A program made the position numbers and the translations under genes. From Chitinimonas viridis (lineage in GTDB: Bacteria; Pseudomonadota; Gammaproteobacteria; Burkholderiales; Chitinimonadaceae), in contig NZ_JAUFPU010000002.1 of NCBI RefSeq assembly GCF_030409555.1, positions 62,001 to 126,000 of the forward strand: a DNA stretch of 64,000 bases, written 5' to 3'. The notes beneath the pieces are model-generated. The model made no database searches. It had not been told where the DNA came from and was given only the letters and a program-made list of their open reading frames with translations. Below are positions 15,952-22,332 of this stretch, one piece after another. Within the stretch, counting starts at the first letter, position 1, and each line of letters opens with the position of its first letter.

Positions 15952-16371
15952 GATGTTGCTTACCTTCGTAGCAAACCGCGACCAAGGGCACTTCCAGAAA
16001 CGGCTGTTCCAAGCGCGCAGCGCCGTATTGTGACGCACGCGGGGGCTTCTGGAGGCTCCCTACAAGGCCCACGTGTTTGGACACACCATGGGTCATGGAT
16101 AGTCGTCTTGTGCTGCCTGTCACGACAAGGCGACCTAACCATTTATACGTTCGTTTCGATAGGCCTACCGTATGCTGCCGAACCAAGGCGCATATCTCGA
16201 TACCTGCTGCTTATGTACTCTAGCGCACCGACCTTGCCCTGCTTTAGCACTAGCCTGAACAAGCTATCTGCCCTCTGGCCCTGCCGCCACCCACCGGTGG
16301 TGGCACGCCAGGTGCCGAATCGGCAATGTCGCCGAACGCCAGGCAGAAGCTGCATGCAGAGGAGCAAGGAC
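15952..16371. other. intergenic region between divergent antiporter and CsbD genes
   Basis: This 420-base stretch has no convincing gene. It carries the palindrome at 16212-16231 for the CsbD gene. I see nothing else structured in it apart from GC-rich segments near the antiporter start. Confidence 0.5.
16212..16256 (+). promoter_or_regulatory. Crp/Fnr-type palindrome upstream of CsbD gene
   Basis: TATGTACTCTAGCGCACCGA (16212-16231) shares the left arm and the CTAGCG core with the copy at 14442. TAGCCT at 16251-16256 sits at the standard 29.5-bp spacing. The ATG of the target is about 140 bp downstream. Confidence 0.45.
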
Positions 16372-16593
16372 ATGAACTGGGATATTGTTGAAGGCAACTG
16401 GAAGCAGTTCAAAGGCAAGGTCAAGGCGCAGTGGGGCAAGCTCACCGACGATCACCTGGACGTCATTGCTGGCAAGCGCACCGAGTTGGCAGGCAAGATC
16501 CAGGAGACCTACGGCGTCAGCAAGGACGATGCCGAACGGCAGATCAAGGGTTTTGAAGACAAGAACAAGGACTACACCCCACCTATGCAATAG
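16372..16593 (+). CDS. CsbD-family stress protein (73 aa)
   Basis: The sequence MNWDIVEGNWKQFKGKVKAQ and the rest of the protein match the CsbD/YjbJ family along its whole length, ending in a charged helix. Members are small, hydrophilic and strongly induced in stationary phase or osmotic stress; mechanism unknown. AGGAGCAAGGA precedes the ATG; longer in-frame extensions upstream are not expected for this family. A hairpin (16615-16655) separates it from the downstream GlsB/YeaQ gene, with which it probably forms an operon. Confidence 0.9.
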   Translation: MNWDIVEGNWKQFKGKVKAQWGKLTDDHLDVIAGKRTELAGKIQETYGVSKDDAERQIKGFEDKNKDYTPPMQ

Positions 16594-16614
16594 CGATAAC
16601 GGTCGCGGCGTATC

Positions 16615-16655
16615 GGCTGGGTCTGCCGCCTTGGAGCGTACCGTCGGACCCAGCC
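16615..16655 (+). promoter_or_regulatory. intercistronic hairpin
   Basis: GGCTGGGTC and GACCCAGCC form a perfect 9-bp stem around a 23-base loop between the CsbD and GlsB/YeaQ genes. No T-run follows, so it is more likely a transcript-stability or partial-attenuation element than a full terminator. Confidence 0.4.
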
Positions 16656-16677
16656 ACCAACTTTGTGGGAGTTCATC

Positions 16678-16932
16678 ATGTCCTTCTTCGCATGGCTATT
16701 GCTGGGCCTGATTGCCGGCTTGACGGCCAGCAAGATACTCAACCGTTCAGGTCAAGGCCTGGTGTTAGACATCGTATTGGGCATGCTGGGCGCCATTATC
16801 GGCGGATCGCTGTTCACGGCGTTTGGTCTGAGCGGCATTACTGGCCTCAATCTCTACAGCATTCTGGTAGCCGTAGTGGGTGCAAGCCTGCTACTGATGA
16901 TTTACCACGGCATTGCCCGCGCTAGCCAATAG
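16678..16932 (+). CDS. GlsB/YeaQ/YmgE-family stress membrane protein
   Basis: The 84-residue protein has three hydrophobic helices with Gly-rich packing (LLGLIAGLTASKI, VLGMLGAIIGGSLF, ILVAVVGASLLLMIY), diagnostic for the transglycosylase-associated/YeaQ family. In other bacteria these inner-membrane peptides are induced by acid, osmotic or envelope stress. The ATG follows TGGGAG. It is 84 bases behind a CsbD gene and likely co-transcribed. Confidence 0.9.
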   Translation: MSFFAWLLLGLIAGLTASKILNRSGQGLVLDIVLGMLGAIIGGSLFTAFGLSGITGLNLYSILVAVVGASLLLMIYHGIARASQ

Positions 16933-16980
16933 CGCCACAAGCAAAGCACAACAGACGGTGTGGTGCGACCTTGCCGTGCT

Positions 16981-17000
16981 TATGTACTGTCCGCTGCAGA
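16981..17000 (+). promoter_or_regulatory. weak copy of the Crp/Fnr-type palindrome
   Basis: TATGTACTGTCCGCTGCAGA shares the block CTTATGTACT with the copy at 16212, but the right arm is lost and no -10-like hexamer occurs at the standard spacing. It lies about 120 bp upstream of the gene starting at 17117. Confidence 0.25.
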
Positions 17001-17012
17001 CCTAGCCAGCAT

Positions 17013-17038
17013 CGCTACGGGGGGATTTGCCCGTAGCG
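17013..17038 (+). promoter_or_regulatory. leader hairpin before small gene
   Basis: CGCTACGGG and CCCGTAGCG form a perfect 9-bp stem with an 8-base loop about 80 bp upstream of the ATG at 17117. No T-run, so not an evident terminator. Confidence 0.35.
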
Positions 17039-17116
17039 CCAAGCCTGAGGGCTGGCAGGCGGATTGAATGGGGCACGCCTCTCATTGGGCAGATGCCCCA
17101 TGCAGACAGGAGTCCC

Positions 17117-17344
17117 ATGTCCAAGAAGACGTTCTACCCTCCCATACCCGCCACCAATTCGCTACATGCGCTGATGATTACCCCGGTGGGCAGCCTGGAA
17201 CAATATCGCATACAGAAAATGCACAGGCGTGAGCAGCGGAAAAAACTGCAGGATCTATCTGACAGGCTCAACCAGGAACAAGACCCTTTGCTGGATAAGA
17301 GCCTGTTCAAAGTCTTTTCGCCTCGCGCCGGCCCGCTGGGCTGA
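17117..17344 (+). CDS. small hypothetical protein with element-derived C-terminus (75 aa)
   Basis: Start MSKKTFYPP is supported by AGGAG 6 bases upstream. The protein is basic, with a Pro-rich start and a helical charged middle (HRREQRKKLQDLSDRLNQEQ). The last 15 or so codons lie inside the left end of the composite palindromic element (from 17298), so the native C-terminus was probably replaced when the element inserted. No family recognised. Confidence 0.55.
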   Translation: MSKKTFYPPIPATNSLHALMITPVGSLEQYRIQKMHRREQRKKLQDLSDRLNQEQDPLLDKSLFKVFSPRAGPLG

Positions 17345-17589
17345 TCTGGAAAATAGCCAGGCACAAGGCGTGGTGCGCAGGCAATAACAAGTTATTGCCA
17401 AGCGCCACAACGCAGTGAATGGCCGTTTTCCAGCTCAGCCCTACGGGTTCGCAGCCTTGCCGGCGAATGGCAGCTTTACAAGCCGCTGACGGTACCCGTA
17501 CCGCTGCGCGGCTTGCGCCTTGCCCTTCATCCGGCAAGGTTGCGAGCCCAGCGGTCCGCGACGCGGCGAAAAGACTTTGAACAGGCTCT
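17298..17589. mobile_element. composite palindromic (MITE-like) element
   Basis: A 292-bp element bounded by perfect 25-bp inverted repeats (17298-17322 and 17565-17589, beginning AGAGCCTGTTCAAAGTC). Inside are two long imperfect hairpins in tandem: one of 48-bp arms centred at 17389.5 (core GGCAATAACAAGTTATTGCC) and one from about 17442 to 17548 with arms around TTCGCAGCCTTGCC and GGCAAGGTTGCGAG. It encodes no transposase. A partial copy exists at 14472-14546. This structure fits a non-autonomous element moved by a transposase encoded elsewhere; no target duplication is clear. Confidence 0.7.
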
Positions 17590-17616
17590 AGGGGCCCACG
17601 GTAGTCGTACTGCATG

Positions 17617-18333
17617 TCAGGGCTTGATATCAAATAGCCAGACCTCCAAGGCCTCGGCCACCTGCTGTGGTTGACACAAGGTGGAGAGATGGCCACAGGT
17701 CTCGATCACCACCAGCTTGGCGCCAGCAATGCCGGCAACCAGCTCTTCATGCACTTCAAGCGGGGTGATGACATCGTCCTTGCCGCACAGCACCAAGGTA
17801 GGACAACGAATCGCACCGAGCGTAGGCCGGCTATCTGGCCGGCCCAGGATGGCGGTCTGCTGCCGAATGAATACCTGCTTGCCCAGATCGGTAGCCATAT
17901 CGTTGACCGTGCCCACCAGGGCGGCATCGTGCAATTGGCTGGGGTGCAAAAGCCTCGGCAACAAGGTCGCCAATACGGCAGGGAAATCCTTCTCAGCCAA
18001 CTCCATCAAGCCCAGCCGGTTTTCTGTGGCCTGCGCACTATCAGGCCTCGCACTGGTATCAAGCAAAGCCAGAGCCAGTACACGCTCTGGTGCTTGCCGC
18101 ATGATCTCCAGGGCCACATAGCCCCCCATGGACAAACCCGCCAGCGCAAAGCGCTCGGCAGGGGCTTGCGCAAGTACGGTGGTAGCTAGCGCAGCGATGG
18201 AATCGGCACCAGTGAGATCGGCTATCGCCACATGAGCCATATTGCCCAGCACGGCAGTTTGATGCTGCCACAGCCTGGCGTCGTTGAGCAGCCCTGGTAG
18301 CAATAGCAGGTGGGGGCTATCGGCAGCAGTCAT
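17617..18333 (-). CDS. alpha/beta-fold hydrolase
   Basis: The 238-residue protein has the alpha/beta-hydrolase fold: LLLPGLLNDARLW near the N-terminus (oxyanion region), nucleophile elbow GLSMGGYVAL (Ser about residue 83), Asp region VLCGKDDVITP (about 185) and His in ETCGHLSTL (about 213). Small esterase, haloperoxidase-like or BioH/MenH-like roles are possible; the substrate cannot be inferred. GGGAGG precedes the chosen start MTAADSPHLL. No island palindrome is seen and its 3' end follows the palindromic element. Confidence 0.8.
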   Translation of the reverse strand: MTAADSPHLLLLPGLLNDARLWQHQTAVLGNMAHVAIADLTGADSIAALATTVLAQAPAERFALAGLSMGGYVALEIMRQAPERVLALALLDTSARPDSAQATENRLGLMELAEKDFPAVLATLLPRLLHPSQLHDAALVGTVNDMATDLGKQVFIRQQTAILGRPDSRPTLGAIRCPTLVLCGKDDVITPLEVHEELVAGIAGAKLVVIETCGHLSTLCQPQQVAEALEVWLFDIKP

Positions 18334-18432
18334 TGGTGTGCCTCCCGGCGTGTTGGGCAAGCTGGCCTATCCATGTCCAGCAACAAGCCCTATCTGGCTT
18401 GCGAGGACGGGGGTGTGGCTTGTGGCTGCAAT

Positions 18433-18591
18433 CTATAAACGGCCCGTAAGCACCAGGACCAGCAGGATGATAACTACCAGCGCCAAACCACCACTGGGCC
18501 CATAACCCCAACCCCTGCTATGAGGCCAACTAGGTATCGCCCCAAACAGCATCAAGATCACGATAATCAGTAATATTGTGCCTATGCTCAT
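18433..18591 (-). CDS. DUF3309-family membrane peptide (52 aa)
   Basis: The 52-residue peptide has two hydrophobic helices (ILLIIVILMLFGAIPSWP and ALVVIILLVLVLTGRL) separated by a Gly/aromatic loop HSRGWGYGPSGG, the hallmark of DUF3309. AGGAGAAG lies just before the ATG. Function unknown; such peptides are typically found among stress genes. It is divergent from a CsbD-like gene with a perfect palindrome between them. Confidence 0.85.
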   Translation of the reverse strand: MSIGTILLIIVILMLFGAIPSWPHSRGWGYGPSGGLALVVIILLVLVLTGRL

Positions 18592-18696
18592 GATCTTCTC
18601 CTTGAAGTCTTGAACAGTCAGCATCAACTTGGCGAGCCACACCGTCTGTGCGGTACAGCACAATGCTGTGTTTAGGCGCAATGGCGGGCTAACGAC

Positions 18697-18716
18697 TAAG
18701 TGCGGCAGCGCACTGA
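18697..18716. promoter_or_regulatory. Crp/Fnr-type palindrome between DUF3309 and CsbD-like genes
   Basis: AGTGCGGCAGCGCACT (18699-18714) is a perfect 6-4-6 inverted repeat and matches the island consensus positions. CATTGT at 18736-18741 is at the standard spacing for the plus-strand gene; the minus-strand position has no good -10. The site is about 95-110 bp from both start codons. Confidence 0.5.
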
Positions 18717-18806
18717 CGGCGCGATCCCGTGCGACCATTGTGTGCCTGATATCGCCATCCTGACGCTCGCAACCCGCGAGAGGCGGAGTGGGCGGGGGAG
18801 CGCAGC

Positions 18807-19118
18807 ATGAACAAGTCCAAATCGCAGATAGGCAATAGCAGCTATGCGCAATCTGGCAATACCCCCAGAAGCACCAGCCATGCCCAGACCGTAGCGGCAT
18901 TGACCAAGCCTAAACTGATGGCTGACGCGCAAATGCAGTGGCGCCAGCAGGTGGCGGCTGCCAAACAGGTATGGCCCCGCTTGAGCGAGGCACAGCTACT
19001 GGACTCGGAGGGCAGCGAAAGCCGGTTAACTGGGCTTTTGCGGCAGCACTATGCCATGACACCCGAAGTCGCCAGCCTGCAGGTACAGCGGTTTCTCGCC
19101 CGCCAGCGGAACAGCTAG
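18807..19118 (+). CDS. divergent CsbD-like protein (103 aa)
   Basis: The C-terminal 60 residues follow the CsbD pattern: QWRQQVAAAKQVWPRL, then LLDSEGSESRLTGLLRQHY and a helix VASLQVQRFLARQ, comparable with the protein encoded at 13860-14348. The N-terminal 40 residues are a Ser/Lys/Gln-rich disordered segment. GGGGGAG precedes the ATG. It is the third CsbD-fold gene in the island and the most diverged one. Confidence 0.65.
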   Translation: MNKSKSQIGNSSYAQSGNTPRSTSHAQTVAALTKPKLMADAQMQWRQQVAAAKQVWPRLSEAQLLDSEGSESRLTGLLRQHYAMTPEVASLQVQRFLARQRNS

Positions 19119-19132
19119 GCAGGCGCCCGCAA

Positions 19133-19882
19133 TTAACCCAGGCCTTGCAGCGGTAGCCCATCTGCCAGGGCTTGCTTGGCGCGGTAGACCTCACCTACCA
19201 GCAAGATAGCCGGCCCGGCCAGTTCCCAGCCAGCTGCCTGTGGCAGTTCGGCCAGGCTCATGGCCCATTCGCGGGCATTGGGCAGGGAGGCATTTTCCAC
19301 AATCAAGAGTGGGGTGTCGGGCCGCATGCCGCCAGCCAGCAAGGCGGCAGCTATCTCGGCCGCCTGCTTCACCCCCATATACAGCACCGTGGTATCCGCT
19401 GCCATCACCGGCCTGACCCAATCGCTGCCCGCCTCGCCCTCGCCTACCCGCGCAGTGGCAAACAGCACATTACGGGCCTGGCCACGGCTGGTCAGCGAGA
19501 CGCCTGCATCGGCCGACGCCGCCAGGGCAGCGGTAATGCCCGGTACGACCTCGCAAGCGATGCCCGCTTGCGCCAGCGCCTGCAGCTCTTCCTGGGCGCG
19601 GCCAAACAGCATGGGGTCGCCGCCCTTGAGCCGCACCACGCGCTGGTACTTGTGGGCGGCATCCAGCAGCATCTTGTTGATGAAACGCTGGGCGGTGGAG
19701 GTCTTGTTGCAACGTTTTCCCACCGGTATCAGCACGGCCTGCGGGCAGTAGTCCAGCATCTCCGGCTGCACCAGGGCGTCATACAGCACGGCATCGGCCT
19801 GCTGCAGCAAGCGCATGCCCCGCACGGTGATCAGGTCAGCCGCGCCCGGCCCGGCGCCGATCAGATGGACCTTGCCCGCCAT
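19133..19882 (-). CDS. cobA: uroporphyrinogen-III C-methyltransferase
   Basis: The 249-residue SAM-dependent methyltransferase methylates uroporphyrinogen III at C-2 and C-7 to precorrin-2, the branch point to siroheme. Visible motifs are VHLIGAGPGAADLITVRG at the N-terminus, YDALVQPEML, the RLKGGDPMLFGRAQEE motif (about residue 85) and VPGITAALAASADAGVSLT. The length fits a stand-alone SumT/CobA without the CysG dehydrogenase part. It lies 3 bases after the DUF934 gene and completes a siroheme-sulfite reductase unit, since sulfite/nitrite reductase needs siroheme. Confidence 0.95.
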   Translation of the reverse strand: MAGKVHLIGAGPGAADLITVRGMRLLQQADAVLYDALVQPEMLDYCPQAVLIPVGKRCNKTSTAQRFINKMLLDAAHKYQRVVRLKGGDPMLFGRAQEELQALAQAGIACEVVPGITAALAASADAGVSLTSRGQARNVLFATARVGEGEAGSDWVRPVMAADTTVLYMGVKQAAEIAAALLAGGMRPDTPLLIVENASLPNAREWAMSLAELPQAAGWELAGPAILLVGEVYRAKQALADGLPLQGLG

Positions 19883-19885
19883 GGT

Positions 19886-20401
19886 TCAGCCTCCCCGGCG
19901 CCGGAACAGGGGCAAGGGCTGGTCGGCCGCGCCCTGATAGAACTCGCTGAAGTCATCGAGCCCCTTGGCAGCTTCTTCCACATCCTTGTCGGCACGTATC
20001 TCGAAGGCATCGAAGCCGCAGCGCCTGAGATACAGCAGGGTATCCTTGAACACATCGCCCACCGCCCGCAGCTCACCGGCAAAGCCATAACGCTCGCGCA
20101 GCAAACGGCCTATGGAGAAGCCACGGCCATCGGTAAAGGCAGGGAAGTCCACGGCAATGATGCTGAGCCGGGCTGCGTCCTGCCCCAGTGCCTCGGGTTC
20201 GTCATCCGGCCCAAACCAGATGCCCACATCGGCACGCCCCAGCAACTCGTCACGCCGCTCCAGCCATTCCTTCAAAGGCAGCAGGGTATGCGCCGGGATG
20301 GTGTCGTCACAGCCCTCGGCCACGCGCAGCCAGTGGTTGGCGACGATCTCGCGCTGGCCGTTGCTGCGATCGAGCTTGATGATGTGCGGGTGCTTACCCA
20401 T
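19886..20401 (-). CDS. DUF934 protein of the sulfite reductase operon
   Basis: The 171-residue protein matches DUF934: DVGIWFGPDDEPEAL, VDFPAFTDGRGFSIGRLLRE and GDVFKDTLLYLRRCGFDAFE. This family is almost always encoded next to sulfite/nitrite reductase and is thought to support that enzyme, but its activity is unproven. Start MGKHPHI overlaps the end of the reductase gene by 8 bases, showing translational coupling; a longer frame is a shadow of the reductase. Confidence 0.9.
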   Translation of the reverse strand: MGKHPHIIKLDRSNGQREIVANHWLRVAEGCDDTIPAHTLLPLKEWLERRDELLGRADVGIWFGPDDEPEALGQDAARLSIIAVDFPAFTDGRGFSIGRLLRERYGFAGELRAVGDVFKDTLLYLRRCGFDAFEIRADKDVEEAAKGLDDFSEFYQGAADQPLPLFRRRGG

Positions 20402-22061
20402 GGGCACGCTCCTTCTGGTAGATGCGGGACTTGAAGGGTTCCATGCCCACCCGGTCAAACACGTCAAGGAAGCGCTCATCGCCTTGGCGGTGCTCCACAA
20501 AGACCTCGATGATCTGCCTGACCACACCCGGTACATCGTCCTGGGCGAAGCTGGGACCAATCACCTTGCCCAGGCTGGCATCGTGACCCTGACGGCCTCC
20601 CAGCGACACCTGGTACCACTCCGAGCCGCTCTTATCCACGCCCAGGATGCCGATATGGCCCACATGGTGGTGTCCGCAGGAATTCATGCAGCCCGAGATA
20701 TTCAGATCGATTTCGCCCAGGTCGAACAGGTAATCCTGGTCGGCAAATACCTGCTGTATGCCCTCTGCGATGGGTATGGACTTGGCATTGGCCAGATCGC
20801 AGAAATCGCCACCGGGGCAGCAGACGATATCGGTGATCAAGCCGATATTGGGGGTGGCGAAGCCCAGTTGCTTGGCGGCTTCCCACACGGCCGGCAGGTC
20901 GGCCTGCTGCACATCGGCCAGTATCAGGTTCTGCTCGTGGCTTACCCGTATCTCGCCAAACGAATAGCGGTCTGCCAGCTCTGCCACGCCATCCAGCTGC
21001 GCATCGGTCGCATCGCCCGGCGCCACACCGGTGGCCTTGAGCGATAGCGTCACCGCCGCATAGCCAGGCTGCTTGTGTTTGAATACATTCCGCTCCACCC
21101 AACGGGCAAAGGCCTTGTTCTCGCTACGCAGGCGGGCAAAGCCTTCGTCCTCGGCCGGCAGTGCCTGGTAGGCCGGCGTGGTGAAAAAGGCAGCCACCCG
21201 GTCTATCTCGGCCTGGGTCAGGGTCATGGGGCCATCCTTCAGATGGCTCCACTCGGCTTCCACCTTGGCGGCAAATGCCTCGGGCGTCATGGCCTTGACC
21301 AGTATCTTGATACGGGCCTTGTACTTGTTGTCGCGGCGGCCATAGCGGTTGTAGACCCGCAGCACGGCATCCAGATAGCTCAACAGATGCAGGCTGGGCA
21401 GGAACTCCCGTATCACGGCGCCCACCATGGGGGTGCGGCCCAGGCCACCGCCCACAATCACCTTGAAACCGACCTCACCCGCTGCGTTGCGCACCACATG
21501 CACACCTATGTCGTGCACCCAGGTCGCCGCCCTGTCCTCAACCGAGCCACATACTGCAATCTTGAACTTGCGCGGCAGGTGGGCGAACTCGGGATGGAAA
21601 GTGGACCACTGTCTTATCAGCTCGCACCATGGGCGCGGATCGATGATCTCGTCGTGCGCCACGCCGGCAAACTGGTCTGTCGTGGTATTGCGTACACAAT
21701 TGCCCGAGGTCTGCACGGCATGCATCTGTACCTTGGCGAGGTCAGCCAGGATATCGGGCACGTCTTCCAGCTTGGGCCAGTTGTACTGGATATTCTGCCG
21801 GGTGGTGAAATGGCCGTAGCCGCGATCGTACTTACGGGCGATCTCTGCCAGCGCGCGCACCTGGTCGCTGCGCAGATGACCATAGGGCACGGCCACCCGC
21901 AGCATGGGCGCATGGCGCTGTATATAGAGCCCGTTCTGAAGGCGCAGGGGACGGAACTCCTCGCCTGTCAGCTCGCCGGCCAGGAAGCGTCGGGTCTGAT
22001 CGCGAAACTGATCAACACGCTGGTCAACAATCTGCTGATCGTAGTCGTCGTAGATATACAT
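20394..22061 (-). CDS. cysI: siroheme-dependent nitrite/sulfite reductase
   Basis: The 555-residue enzyme reduces sulfite to sulfide (or nitrite to ammonia) with six electrons. It has two ferredoxin-like repeats and the 4Fe-4S/siroheme ligands in CPGGDFCDLANAKS and NISGCMNSCGHHHVGHIGI (about residues 415-465), plus the siroheme-binding NTTTDQFAGVAHDE region. The downstream DUF934 and cobA genes support an assimilatory sulfite reductase role of the betaproteobacterial CysI type. No cysH, cysD or cysN is present in the window. The family is hard to split between sulfite and nitrite substrates by sequence alone. Confidence 0.9.
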   Translation of the reverse strand: MYIYDDYDQQIVDQRVDQFRDQTRRFLAGELTGEEFRPLRLQNGLYIQRHAPMLRVAVPYGHLRSDQVRALAEIARKYDRGYGHFTTRQNIQYNWPKLEDVPDILADLAKVQMHAVQTSGNCVRNTTTDQFAGVAHDEIIDPRPWCELIRQWSTFHPEFAHLPRKFKIAVCGSVEDRAATWVHDIGVHVVRNAAGEVGFKVIVGGGLGRTPMVGAVIREFLPSLHLLSYLDAVLRVYNRYGRRDNKYKARIKILVKAMTPEAFAAKVEAEWSHLKDGPMTLTQAEIDRVAAFFTTPAYQALPAEDEGFARLRSENKAFARWVERNVFKHKQPGYAAVTLSLKATGVAPGDATDAQLDGVAELADRYSFGEIRVSHEQNLILADVQQADLPAVWEAAKQLGFATPNIGLITDIVCCPGGDFCDLANAKSIPIAEGIQQVFADQDYLFDLGEIDLNISGCMNSCGHHHVGHIGILGVDKSGSEWYQVSLGGRQGHDASLGKVIGPSFAQDDVPGVVRQIIEVFVEHRQGDERFLDVFDRVGMEPFKSRIYQKERAHG

Positions 22062-22332
22062 GTCGGGAAGCCACCTATGCGGAGCATTGCAGAATAACAG
22101 GACAGCCTTATGCGAATAACGAACGTTTACATCTATTCATATCGCACGACCTGCATATAAATAAGGGCCGGTTTCCGTCACCCCGCTGCGGCAAGGGTTT
22201 CCCCCACTCGCCTAGCGATGGAAATACTGTGCAAGAACAGAAAGCCCGGTCGGGTTTATAATCGAGCGTTTACGTTATTTCCCCTGGCATGGCGGCAGTG
22301 ATCCTGCCGCCATGCCGCAGCCTGAGACCACC

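Noticed and set aside
19172-20434. 420-codon frame antisense to cobA and DUF934
   Set aside because: Covers two coupled genes with clear motifs on the other strand; no start signal.
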